64,000 nt of DNA, taken from Avichristensenella sp031549905 (lineage in GTDB: Bacteria > Bacillota > Clostridia > Christensenellales > Aristaeellaceae). The position numbers and the translations under genes are program-made. The notes beneath the pieces are model-generated. The model ran no database searches. It worked only from the letters and a program-made list of their open reading frames with translations, and was not told where the DNA came from. Positions 39,701 through 46,622 of this stretch are shown piece after piece (the first letter of the stretch is position 1; the number at the start of each line of letters is the position of its first letter). The DNA is taken from NCBI GenBank assembly GCA_031549905.1, contig JAVBPC010000012.1, forward strand, positions 74,267-138,266, given 5' to 3'.

Positions 39701-39890
39701 ACGTCGCGCCCACGGAGTCGGACAGCCCGCGCTCGGATAAGCATTCCTTCACGGCGTCGCGCGTAGCCACGCAGCCGGTGGAGATGCAGCCGCCGCCGCC
39801 GCACACCATGATGTGGTTTGTATATTTCGCAAGCCCGTCGTTATACTCCTTAGCAATGCGGGAAAGGTCCGAAATGGTCTGTACTGTCAT
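36798..39890 (-). CDS. hydB: HydB (NuoF-like) fused to GltD-like NAD(P)H oxidoreductase
   Basis: 1030 aa, two enzymes in one chain. Residues 1-540 are HydB/NuoF: thioredoxin-like [2Fe-2S] (Cys in VCGGGGCISTGC and GCMGLCALGP), FMN/NADH-binding LRGRGGGGFPTGIKWEA and NADEGDPGAFMDRSLIE, and CGKCVPCRIGT for a [4Fe-4S] cluster. HydB normally ends in a 2x[4Fe-4S] ferredoxin; here that part is replaced from about 545 by a GltD/NfnB-type module: CQNACPAGINVPGY...PFPAVCGRVCTHPCERKCRR (two clusters), FAD fold KVAVIGAGPSGLTCG (about 655), NADPH fold VTVIGGGNTAVDTARTA (about 785), C-terminal GVFAGGDLARG. The frame is uninterrupted. Complex partners HydC and HydA flank it. Confidence 0.92.
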   Translation of the reverse strand: MTVQTISDLSRIAKEYNDGLAKYTNHIMVCGGGGCISTGCVATRDAVKECLSERGLSDSVGATYTGCMGLCALGPILLVEPKGVFYVKVTPQMVQEIIQAEIIENRTIEAYTYYDHQEKKHIPLMKDIPFFSEQVKIALRNCGKVDFASLESYIAAGGFSALAKALKDMDRKATVEEIKLSGLRGRGGGGFPTGIKWEAGMNAPGERKYIVCNADEGDPGAFMDRSLIESDPFGLIEGMMIGAYAIGASAGFVYVRAEYPIAVERLNAAIDTARKAGILGKKILGTKFNFDLEVRIGAGAFVCGEETALMNSIEGKRGEPTQKPPFPFERGLYGYPTIINNVETFANIPAIIDKGATWFANYGVGRSKGTKVFALTGDIINAGIAEVPMGITLGDLVFKVGGGIGKGKSFKAAQIGGPSGGCITKEYLNTSVDYETLTSLGAIMGSGGLVVMSEDTCMVDTARFFLDFIQDESCGKCVPCRIGTKRMLEILERITKGEGKEDDIAALTELSNNVKETAMCGLGQTAPNPVLSTMQYFAKEYEEHIHDHRCEAGVCSSMFISPCQNACPAGINVPGYMALIQEGRFLDAYRLIRQDNPFPAVCGRVCTHPCERKCRRAQRDEALAICDLKRFVADFALNHEEKFSDDIKYPKNGKKVAVIGAGPSGLTCGYYLVRLGYVVDVYESHSSAGGVLAYGIPEYRLPTDVLEHEIKLIEQEGVNIHLNTEVGRDISFALLREEYDAIYLATGTQFPNLVGVEGESLKGVYHGLPFLKDVHFGKRFKVGKNVTVIGGGNTAVDTARTAIRLGAGKVTIVYRRTIEDMPADKREIQEALEEGVEVMELTAPVRFIGNEKGAVTGMECQRMELGEYDANGRRKPKRVKGSEFVVPTDMVIPAISQHADFPFISKDDVELSAWGTMVTQKHNLMTSINGVFAGGDLARGSDTAIAAIADGKKAASSIDQYLGGSGKLNVGKPIEIPAAYTDEDSAEYNRFPIEVLPADKRKQGFREVAQGYRKLNAVAEATRCLRCDKK

Positions 39891-39913
39891 ATCTATCGCT
39901 TTCCTTTCATGCC

Positions 39914-40414
39914 TCAGTATTTCGCCAGGATTTTTTCGATTTTGTCGGGGTTCACCTGCTGGTAAACCTCCTCATCGATCATGATGACCGGGGCCAACCC
40001 ACACGCGCCCAGGCACCTGGTGATCTGGATGGAGAACTTGCCGTCGTCGGTCGTTTGCCCCACGTTGATGCCCAGCACCTCTTCAAGCCTATCCACAATG
40101 CGTTTGCCGCCGCGCACATAGCAGGCGGTGCCCATGCAGATCTTGATCGCGTGCTCCGCGCGGGGGATCATGGAAAAGTAGGAGTAGAAGGTCACTACGC
40201 TGGAAACGTAGCTGAGCGTGCATCCCATGCCGTCTGCAATGACGCGCTGAATCTCAATGGGCAGGTATCCGTATATCTCCTGCGCAAGATGCAGCACCGT
40301 AATCAGGCAGCCCTCTTTGTCTTTGTACGTTTCGATTACCTTTTGGATCGCGGCTAACTTTTCGCGCTCCTCCGCTTGGGTATCGATCGAAACGGCGGCT
40401 TTTTCTGGACTCAT
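39914..40414 (-). CDS. hydC: HydC (NuoE-like) [2Fe-2S] subunit
   Basis: 166 aa, start MSPEKAAVSIDTQAEEREKL after CGGAGGAGAAAAA. NuoE-type thioredoxin-like fold: helical N-terminal half with LITVLHLAQEIYGYLPIEIQRVIADGMG, then the cluster Cys in ICMGTACYVRGG near residues 92-103 and ITRCLGACGLAPVIMIDEE near 131-149. It carries the [2Fe-2S] cluster next to the FMN of HydB. First gene of the operon hydC-hydB/gltD-hydA, expressed from a near-consensus promoter. Confidence 0.93.
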   Translation of the reverse strand: MSPEKAAVSIDTQAEEREKLAAIQKVIETYKDKEGCLITVLHLAQEIYGYLPIEIQRVIADGMGCTLSYVSSVVTFYSYFSMIPRAEHAIKICMGTACYVRGGKRIVDRLEEVLGINVGQTTDDGKFSIQITRCLGACGLAPVIMIDEEVYQQVNPDKIEKILAKY

Positions 40415-40462
40415 TTTTTCTCCTCCGATTGTACTAGCGCTGTGTCCCTCTAGACCGTTAAA

Positions 40463-40491
40463 AATATATCATTCATCATATGCTTTGTCAA
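40463..40491 (-). promoter_or_regulatory. Strong sigma-A promoter of hydrogenase operon
   Basis: Minus strand: TTGACA (40486-40491), 17-base spacer, TATATT (40463-40468). The leader is about 45 bases. No clear Rex operator (TTGTTAANNNNTTAACAA) was found, though TTTTTAACGG lies just downstream. Confidence 0.8.
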
Positions 40492-40517
40492 GCACAATAG
40501 AATGCAAAACAGGCAGA

Positions 40518-40564
40518 AACATGAAGAAAGGAAGCCGCTTACGCAGACTTCCCTTCTTCATGTT
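40518..40564 (-). terminator. Terminator overlapping DUF1622 stop
   Basis: AACATGAAGAAAGGAAG (40518-40534) pairs with CTTCCCTTCTTCATGTT (40548-40564) with one mismatch; the stem includes the last codons and follows the TAA at 40539. There is no strong T run. Confidence 0.6.
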
Positions 40565-40892
40565 CTATCTCATGGCGAAGATGGCCGCTCTCCCAGTGGA
40601 GAAGGAAACCCACCGCCGCGCGGATTACCATAATCACGCCGATGACCAGTATGTTTTTCCAATCGCGCGCGACCAACGTGCTGATGATTTCCCCGCAAAG
40701 CAGGAACTGAAGGCCGACCGACATCGCGCTTGCAAAATCCAGCTGCATGCGCCTTTTGTGCTGGACCGCATACGCATGCGCCGCGCGGAGTGCACCAATA
40801 AGCAACACCATCACGCCGATAACTTCCAGGATCAACACCGAACACTCCACCACGGCCTCAAACGCCAACTCCACCGAATGCAGCCATTCCAT
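40539..40892 (-). CDS. DUF1622 membrane protein
   Basis: 117 aa; start MEWLHSVELAFEAVVECSVL at 40892, with AGGTGGAAC upstream (an earlier in-frame ATG lies in repeat E3 and is rejected). Three hydrophobic segments: VVECSVLILEVIGVMVLLIGALRAAH (14-39), SAMSVGLQFLLCGEIISTLVA (about 56-76), ILVIGVIMVIRAAVGFLLHWE (about 84-104). This is the DUF1622 pattern (R.DLA..L.LGLEFL...I). The function is unknown. Foldback element E3 lies 33 bases upstream. Confidence 0.85.
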   Translation of the reverse strand: MEWLHSVELAFEAVVECSVLILEVIGVMVLLIGALRAAHAYAVQHKRRMQLDFASAMSVGLQFLLCGEIISTLVARDWKNILVIGVIMVIRAAVGFLLHWESGHLRHEIEHEEGKSA

Positions 40893-40925
40893 TGTCTTGT
40901 TCCACCTTCGCACTATAGTGATGTA

Positions 40926-41089
40926 AGAACCCGTATTCACAGTCCGAGCCATGCGTCTTGCGGCATCTTTTTCGCCATTTCGGCGTCGCCTTCCGCTTGA
41001 AATAGCGCTGCTATTTCTGCGCTCCGTCTCCTTGAACTGACAAAAAATCTACCGCAATCCGCACAGCTCGGACTGTGAATACGGGTTCT
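40926..41089. repeat. Foldback repeat element E3 (164 bp)
   Basis: Perfect 23-bp terminal inverted repeat (AGAACCCGTATTCACAGTCC... at 40926-40948, complement at 41067-41089), continuing imperfectly to about 50 bp. The centre is GAAATAGC-GCT-GCTATTTC. In the opposite orientation it shares blocks with E1: GATTTTTTGTC, AGCAGCGCTA, and ATGGCGAAAAAGATGCCGC against ATGGGCGGAAAAGCATCCGC. The rest of the 40893-41241 gap (41090-41241) has no recognisable gene. Confidence 0.8.
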
Positions 41090-41241
41090 AAGTATCGCCA
41101 AGAGTATACGGCATTTTGTTTTTTTTCGCAACCTGCCGCGCATTTTATGGCAAAAGAGCAGCGGAGGCCGGTTCCGGTGCGCTTTACAGCGCCTGCGGCA
41201 TCTGTTAGAATACACGTAGTTTCGCAATATACGGAGGCACC

Positions 41242-41721
41242 ATGCGCACACTCGCCATCCTGTTGGTATTTTTTACGCTGCTGGTGGGCGGTTTTCTATG
41301 GACCGCTTATTCGGGCACGCAGATGGAAATCCTTTCCGTCACCGCGTCGGTGGCTCCGGCGGTGGAAAATGAGGATTTATATAATGAAACCCGCAAACAC
41401 ATACAAAACGGTACATTCACCGGCACGGTGTTCAGCGATACGGAGTTCATCATGCCGGATGGGTACCAGTTCGTGACGCTGACCGTGCGCATGTCAAATA
41501 CGGGCTTCTTCCCGCAGGAATGGATTCGCATTGAAGTGCAGCCGGGCGATGCCGCCATCGCGCAGCTGCCGGAAACCCGCACCCCCTCCCTTGCCGCCAG
41601 ATCACGCGGGGAGTTCTCCACCACAGTGCTGACGCGCTTTGGCGCGGATACACAGCACACGGTAACGGTTACCTATTATGTGCTGGGCCACGCGTTCAGC
41701 GTTACGGCACGCGGCGAATAA
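41242..41721 (+). CDS. Hypothetical secreted or membrane-anchored protein
   Basis: 159 aa, start MRTLAILLVFFTLLVGGFLW after TACGGAGGCACC. A single N-terminal hydrophobic segment (residues 4-24) without an obvious cleavage site suggests a membrane anchor. The rest is beta-rich: FVTLTVRMSNTGFFPQEWIRIEVQPGDAAIAQLPET and SRGEFSTTVLTRFGADTQHTVTVTYYVLG look like an immunoglobulin-like or DUF4352-type sandwich. No catalytic motif. It lies 98 bases upstream of the MarR gene on the same strand, but that gene has its own promoter. Confidence 0.75.
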   Translation: MRTLAILLVFFTLLVGGFLWTAYSGTQMEILSVTASVAPAVENEDLYNETRKHIQNGTFTGTVFSDTEFIMPDGYQFVTLTVRMSNTGFFPQEWIRIEVQPGDAAIAQLPETRTPSLAARSRGEFSTTVLTRFGADTQHTVTVTYYVLGHAFSVTARGE

Positions 41722-41748
41722 TTATTTTGCTAATAATCAAAATATCTA

Positions 41749-41777
41749 TTGACATTCTTATCTAACGTTCATATAAT
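41749..41777 (+). promoter_or_regulatory. Consensus sigma-A promoter of marR-ABC operon
   Basis: TTGACA (41749-41754), 17-base spacer, TATAAT (41772-41777): perfect match in both boxes. Confidence 0.93.
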
Positions 41778-41793
41778 GCTACTAATGTTAGAT
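41760..41793. promoter_or_regulatory. MarR operator candidate
   Basis: ATCTAACGTT (41760-41769) and AATGTTAGAT (41784-41793) form an inverted repeat (9 of 10) that brackets the -10 box, a layout for repression by the MarR protein encoded just downstream. A further half site GATATCTAACA lies at about 42287-42297, upstream of the first ABC gene. Confidence 0.75.
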
Positions 41794-41819
41794 ATCAACC
41801 ATGTGAGGAGATGTGTCAG

Positions 41820-42251
41820 ATGACGTACACGGAACTTGCCGAGCAGCTGATGCAAAATATGCAGCACACGCAGCGCCAGCGGCCGCAGCGGGATATGGCC
41901 GATGCAATGCGCGGCGGCACGTTCATCCTGCATTACCTCAGCGACCGGGATGAGCCGGTGCTACCCAGTGAAATCAGCAGGGAAATGGACATCAGCACCG
42001 CGAGGATCGCAGCCGCGCTGGGCAACCTGGAGAGCAAGGGCCTGATCCTGCGCGAGATGGACAAAACCGACCGCCGCCGCATTCTGGTCACGCTGACGGA
42101 CGCGGGCCGCGTTGCCCACGAACAGCAGCGGCAGAAAATGCTGGCATTCACGGCAGGCATGCTGGAACGCCTGGGGCCGGAGGACGCCGTACATTTTGTG
42201 CGCATCATGGGCAAGATTGCTTCATTCCCCCACCTCGAACCGGACCTGTAA
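41820..42251 (+). CDS. MarR-family repressor
   Basis: 143 aa; start MTYTELAEQLMQNMQHTQRQ at 41820, nine bases after GAGGAG. An ATG at 41811 directly abuts that site and is unlikely. Winged HTH at about residues 30-100: GTFILHYLSDRDEPVLPSEISREMDISTARIAAALGNLESKGLILREMDKTDRRRILVTLTDAG, with the DxRxxx wing typical of MarR. It likely represses its own operon and the two ABC exporter genes, and is relieved by a drug-like ligand. Confidence 0.93.
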   Translation: MTYTELAEQLMQNMQHTQRQRPQRDMADAMRGGTFILHYLSDRDEPVLPSEISREMDISTARIAAALGNLESKGLILREMDKTDRRRILVTLTDAGRVAHEQQRQKMLAFTAGMLERLGPEDAVHFVRIMGKIASFPHLEPDL

Positions 42252-42331
42252 GCGGCCGCCATACGGTGACCGCTTTACAAAGCCCTGATATCTAACACCA
42301 TTTGATACAAACATTATTGACGGAGGCACGC

Positions 42332-44092
42332 ATGGTTAAATTATTCCGCTACCTGAAACCCAAAGAATGGCTGCAAGCGCTTATCAGCCTGGGACTGATC
42401 GTACTGCAGGTATTTCTGGATCTGAAACTGCCGGACTACATGTCCGAAATCACAATGCTGGTGCAAACAGAGGGCAGCGCCATGGCCGATATCTGGCGCG
42501 CGGGCGGCATGATGCTGCTGTGCGCATTGGGCAGCCTTGCCTCCGCCGTTGCCGTGGGCTACTTTGCGGCGCGGATCGCAGCGGCCTTCTCAAAGCGGCT
42601 GCGCAGCATGATGTTCGGCAAGGTCGATGCCTTTTCAATGGAGGAGATCGGCCGCTTTTCCACCGCCAGCCTGATCACGCGTTCCACCAACGATGTAACG
42701 CAGGTGCAGATGGTGGTGACAATGGGGCTGCAGATGATCGTCAAGGCGCCGATCATGGCGATCTGGGCGGTGACGAAAATCGCCGGAAAGGGCTTTGAAT
42801 GGACGCTGGCGACGGGCGTTGTGGTGCTGCTGTTGCTGCTGATGTTCACGCTGCTGCTGGTGTTCGTAATGCCCAAATTCCAGAAAATGCAGACACTCAC
42901 CGATGATGTGAACCGCGTGACCCGCGAAAACCTGACGGGCCTGCGCGTGGTGCGCGCGTACAATGCCGAAGGCTACCAGGAAGAAAAATTCGAAAAAGCA
43001 AACGAAGCGCTGACCGGCACGCAGCTGTTCACCAGCCGCGCGATGTCGCTGATGATGCCGGTGATGAACCTGCTGATGAGCGGTCTGTCGCTTGCCATCT
43101 ACTGGATCGGCGCGTACCTGATCAACGCCGCGGTGGGCGCGGAAAAGCTGACGCTGTTTTCCAACATGGTGGTGTTTTCCAGCTACGCGATGCAGGTGAT
43201 CATGGCATTCATGATGGTGGTCGCGGTGTTCATGATCCTGCCCAGGGCCAACGTATCCGCCCGCCGCATCAATGAGGTGCTGGATACCCAGCCCACGCTG
43301 CGCGACGGCAACAAAACCCAGGGGCTGCCCGGCGTGACCGGGGAAGTCACATTCGATCATGTCAGCTTCGCGTATCCGGGGGCGGCGGAATCCGTGCTGC
43401 ACGATGTCAGTTTCAACGCCAAGAAAGGTGAAACCGTGGCGTTCATCGGCTCCACCGGCAGCGGGAAAAGCACCCTGATCAACCTGGTGCCGCGCTTTTT
43501 CGAAGCCACCAGCGGCCGCGTGCTGATAGACGGCGTGGATGTACGCGAATACACGCAGGATGTGCTGCACAACAAGATCGGCTATGTGCCGCAAAGGGCC
43601 GTGATGTTCAAGGGGACGGTTGCCTCCAACATCGCGTACGGCGAAAACGGAAGCGGCGGATTCACCCAGGCGGGCATTGAGAAGGCAGCCGCCATCGCGC
43701 AGGCATCGGGCTTTGTGGAAGCGATGCCGGGCGGATACGGCGCAGCCATCGCGCAGGGCGGGGCCAACGTATCCGGCGGGCAAAAGCAGCGGCTTGCCAT
43801 CGCCCGCGCCGTGTGCAGAAACCCTGAAATCTATATATTCGACGATTCCTTCTCCGCGCTAGATTACAAAACCGACCGCACGCTGCGCAGCGTACTGAAG
43901 AAGGAGACCGCGGGCGTGACCAGCCTGATCGTTGCCCAGCGCATTGGCACCATTATGGATGCCGACCGCATCATCGTGCTGGATGAAGGCCGCGTGGTCG
44001 GCCAGGGCACGCACAGGGAACTGCTCGGCACCTGCGATGTATACCGGCAAATTGCCGAAAGCCAGCTGAGTGAGGAGGAATTGGCATCATGA
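42332..44092 (+). CDS. ABC exporter half-transporter, degenerate-site subunit
   Basis: 586 aa, start MVKLFRYLKPKEWLQALISL at 42332 after GGAGGCACGC. Six membrane helices (residues about 15-310), then the ATPase: Walker A GSTGSGKST near 376, signature VSGGQKQRLAIARA near 482, Walker B IYIFDDSFSALD near 503-514. The residue after the Walker B Asp is Asp instead of the catalytic Glu, marking one non-hydrolysing site. With the next gene it forms a heterodimeric multidrug/lipid exporter of the BmrCD or TM287/288 type. It overlaps that gene by 4 bases and is under MarR control. Confidence 0.93.
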   Translation: MVKLFRYLKPKEWLQALISLGLIVLQVFLDLKLPDYMSEITMLVQTEGSAMADIWRAGGMMLLCALGSLASAVAVGYFAARIAAAFSKRLRSMMFGKVDAFSMEEIGRFSTASLITRSTNDVTQVQMVVTMGLQMIVKAPIMAIWAVTKIAGKGFEWTLATGVVVLLLLLMFTLLLVFVMPKFQKMQTLTDDVNRVTRENLTGLRVVRAYNAEGYQEEKFEKANEALTGTQLFTSRAMSLMMPVMNLLMSGLSLAIYWIGAYLINAAVGAEKLTLFSNMVVFSSYAMQVIMAFMMVVAVFMILPRANVSARRINEVLDTQPTLRDGNKTQGLPGVTGEVTFDHVSFAYPGAAESVLHDVSFNAKKGETVAFIGSTGSGKSTLINLVPRFFEATSGRVLIDGVDVREYTQDVLHNKIGYVPQRAVMFKGTVASNIAYGENGSGGFTQAGIEKAAAIAQASGFVEAMPGGYGAAIAQGGANVSGGQKQRLAIARAVCRNPEIYIFDDSFSALDYKTDRTLRSVLKKETAGVTSLIVAQRIGTIMDADRIIVLDEGRVVGQGTHRELLGTCDVYRQIAESQLSEEELAS

Positions 44093-45930
44093 GCGAAAGA
44101 AGAAATAGCAACGCGCGCGGCCCCATGGGCGGCGGGCCGGGCGGCCCCGGCGGTATGGGCGGAGGTACGGAAAAGGCGAGCAACTTCACCGGTTCCTGGA
44201 AGAAACTGATCAACTATTGCAAGCGGTATCTGCCTGCGATCATTGTGGCGCTGGTGCTGGCGGCGGGCGCGTCGGTGCTGCAAATCATCGGCCCCGACCA
44301 GCTGAAGAACATGACCAATGAAATCAGCAAGGGACTGATGCCCGGCGCGTCCATCGATCTTTCGGCGATTGTGCAAACCGCGGTGCTGCTGCTGTGTTTC
44401 TATCTGGGTTCGATGCTGCTGCGCGCAATCGAAGGGTACATGATGGCCAGCGCCACGCAGCGCATCGCAAAGGACCTGCGCAGCGATATTTCAGGCAAGA
44501 TCAACCGCCTGCCGCTGTCCTATTTTGACAAGGTGAGCTACGGAGATGTGCTCAGCCGCGTCACCAACGATGTGGATACCGTAGGCCAGACTTTGAACCA
44601 AAGCGTGGATACGCTGGTTTCCGCCGCCACAATGTTTGTGGGCGCGATGGTGATGATGTTCTACACCAACTGGATCCTTGCGCTGACGGCCATCGCGGCA
44701 AGCCTGCTGGGTTTCGCGGGCATGATGCTGATCATGGGCAAATCGCAGCGCTACTTCGCCCAGCAGCAGGAGGGCCTGGGCGACCTGAACGGCCACATCG
44801 AAGAGGTGTACTCGGGCCACAACGTGGTCAAGGCGTACAACGGCAGCCGCGAGGCGACGCGCGTTTTTGAGGATGTCAACGGGCGGCTGTATGAAAGCGG
44901 CTGGAAATCGCAGTTCCTGTCGGGGCTGATGCAGCCGATCATGGGATTCATCGGCAACTTCGGGTATGTGGCGGTATGCGTGGTAGGCGCGGCGCTTGCG
45001 ATGGGCGGCAGCATCAGCTTTGGCGTGATCGTAGCCTTCATGCTGTATGTGCGCCTGTTCACGCAGCCGCTGTCACAGCTGGCGCAGGCGGCGCAGAGCC
45101 TGCAGCGCACCGCCGCCGCCGGGGAGCGCGTGTTCGATTTCCTGGAAGAAAAAGAGCTTTCCGATGAAAGCCAGAAAACACGGCAGCTGAAAAACATCCG
45201 CGGCGATGTGGAATTCGACCATGTACGCTTTGGGTACAGCAAGGATAAGATGATCATCCATGATTTTTCCGCCAAGGTGCAGGCCGGGCAAAAAATCGCA
45301 ATCGTGGGGCCGACGGGCGCGGGCAAGACAACGATGGTCAACCTGTTGATGCGCTTTTACGAGCTGGATGGCGGCGAAATCCGCATCGACGGCATGCCGA
45401 TTCACCAGGTCACGCGGGAGAACCTGCACGATCAGTTCTGCATGGTTTTGCAGGATACCTGGCTGTTCGAGGGAACGATCAAAGAAAACATCATCTACAG
45501 CAAGCAGGGCGTGACGGATGACCAGGTGATCGCCGCGTGCAAGGCCGTGGGGCTGCATCATTACATCCGCACGCTGCCGGATGGATACGACACCGTGCTG
45601 AACGACGCGGCAAGCCTGTCTCAGGGGCAAAAACAGCTGGTGACCATCGCCCGCGCAGTGATACAGAACGCGCCAATGCTGATCCTGGATGAGGCGACAA
45701 GCTCCGTCGACACCAGAACCGAGGCGATGATCCAGCAGGCGATGGATAAGCTGACCGTGGGGCGCACATCGTTCGTCATCGCGCACAGGCTTTCCACCAT
45801 CAAAAATGCCGATTTGATTCTGGTGATGCGGGACGGCGATGTGATCGAAAGCGGCACGCACGATGCGCTGCTGAAAGATGGCGGATACTACGCTGCGCTG
45901 TACAACAGCCAGTTCGAGCAGGCGGCGTAA
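44089..45930 (+). CDS. ABC exporter half-transporter, catalytic subunit
   Basis: 613 aa. A Gly/Met/Pro-rich N-terminal tail (RGPMGGGPGGPGGMGGGTEK, residues 8-27) precedes six membrane helices (about 45-330). The ATPase has Walker A GPTGAGKTT near 405, Walker B LILDEATSSVD near 529 with the catalytic Glu, and H-loop VIAHRLST. Its signature is LSQGQKQLVTIARA, Q in place of the second Gly (LSGGQ). Taken with the Asp in its partner, the canonical site is formed by this subunit's Walker motifs plus the partner's LSGGQ-type signature, and the other site is degenerate. This matches asymmetric heterodimeric exporters. Confidence 0.93.
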   Translation: MSERRNSNARGPMGGGPGGPGGMGGGTEKASNFTGSWKKLINYCKRYLPAIIVALVLAAGASVLQIIGPDQLKNMTNEISKGLMPGASIDLSAIVQTAVLLLCFYLGSMLLRAIEGYMMASATQRIAKDLRSDISGKINRLPLSYFDKVSYGDVLSRVTNDVDTVGQTLNQSVDTLVSAATMFVGAMVMMFYTNWILALTAIAASLLGFAGMMLIMGKSQRYFAQQQEGLGDLNGHIEEVYSGHNVVKAYNGSREATRVFEDVNGRLYESGWKSQFLSGLMQPIMGFIGNFGYVAVCVVGAALAMGGSISFGVIVAFMLYVRLFTQPLSQLAQAAQSLQRTAAAGERVFDFLEEKELSDESQKTRQLKNIRGDVEFDHVRFGYSKDKMIIHDFSAKVQAGQKIAIVGPTGAGKTTMVNLLMRFYELDGGEIRIDGMPIHQVTRENLHDQFCMVLQDTWLFEGTIKENIIYSKQGVTDDQVIAACKAVGLHHYIRTLPDGYDTVLNDAASLSQGQKQLVTIARAVIQNAPMLILDEATSSVDTRTEAMIQQAMDKLTVGRTSFVIAHRLSTIKNADLILVMRDGDVIESGTHDALLKDGGYYAALYNSQFEQAA

Positions 45931-45947
45931 CACAACCCAAGATAGGT

Positions 45948-46376
45948 TTACGGAAACCCGGTTTCTCCCCGTTCGGTAAGCAGGGCGTCAGCTTCCTGAA
46001 GCGTGGCGCCCTGTTCCAGCGCAAACAGGATGATAAAATCCCGCCGCACGCGCGAATACAGCGCCCCTTCCTTGGCAATGCGCAGCAAATGCTGCGCCTC
46101 GCGGGGTTTCAGGTGCATCGCAAACGCCAGGCGCAGGACCGCTTCCCGCCCCGGAACGCGCACGCCCTCAAAAATCTGGTACGTATAGGAAGTGCTGAGG
46201 CCCGCCATCTGCGCAATCTGGCGGATTTCCATCTTGGATTCAACCAGCAGCACATTGAGCCGCTGGCTCGGCGATATCCGCGTGATATCGCTGTTTGCTT
46301 CTTCAAGGGCATCATCCAGGTCACCGCATTCGGCGATCAGGCGGTTTAGTTCTTCGGTTGAACGCTTTTCTTGCAT
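45948..46376 (-). CDS. XRE/HTH-type transcriptional regulator
   Basis: 142 aa; start MQEKRSTEELNRLIAECGDL at 46376, eight bases after GGAG. An acidic helical N terminus is followed by an HTH (about 40-80): SQRLNVLLVESKMEIRQIAQMAGLSTSYTYQIFEGVRVPGREAVLRLAFAM. It resembles lambda-repressor-type domains, with the recognition helix near STSYTYQIFEG. The C-terminal part (HLKPREAQHLLRIAKEGALYSRVRRDFIILFALEQG) is an all-helical effector region seen in clostridial regulators. It is divergent from the zinc-ribbon/dynamin operon, and may control it. Confidence 0.82.
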   Translation of the reverse strand: MQEKRSTEELNRLIAECGDLDDALEEANSDITRISPSQRLNVLLVESKMEIRQIAQMAGLSTSYTYQIFEGVRVPGREAVLRLAFAMHLKPREAQHLLRIAKEGALYSRVRRDFIILFALEQGATLQEADALLTERGETGFP

Positions 46377-46420
46377 GAGCATCACTCCGTCTCTTTTACG
46401 GCAGAATGGTTGTATAAGCA

Positions 46421-46449
46421 AGTATACCATCAGTCAAGAATCTTGTCGA
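46421..46449 (-). promoter_or_regulatory. Sigma-A promoter of XRE gene
   Basis: Minus strand: TCGACA (46444-46449), 17-base spacer, TATACT (46421-46426). Confidence 0.6.
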
Positions 46450-46622
46450 CCGGTGTTAGCTTTACGCATATTGCATAATTTTTCCAGATGTCCGGCAAAC
46501 CGCTTGTTTCCGGCCGGATGGTTGGTTACTATATGGAAAAGGGATGTATAGCATGCGAACTTGCCCTGGCCTCTTGCTTGTGGCAGCATGAGCGGTTACA
46601 ATACTGCCAGGAGGTGGAAAAA

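Noticed and set aside
36798..39890. Possible assembly or frameshift join of two genes in the HydB-GltD chain.
   Set aside because: The frame is continuous across 1030 codons and the junction carries intact cluster motifs of the GltD-type N terminus, so a real fusion is the simpler reading.
40415..40490. Rex operator before the hydrogenase operon.
   Set aside because: Only a partial TTTTTAACGG is present; the inverted half is missing, so I do not claim redox control by Rex.
40893..40952. Longer N terminus for the DUF1622 protein starting in E3.
   Set aside because: The extra residues come from the repeat element and lack a ribosome binding site; the ATG at 40892 has one.
42332..45930. Walker B Asp and LSQGQ changes as signs of inactivation of the exporter.
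   Set aside because: They fall in the pattern of one degenerate and one canonical ATP site, normal for heterodimeric exporters.
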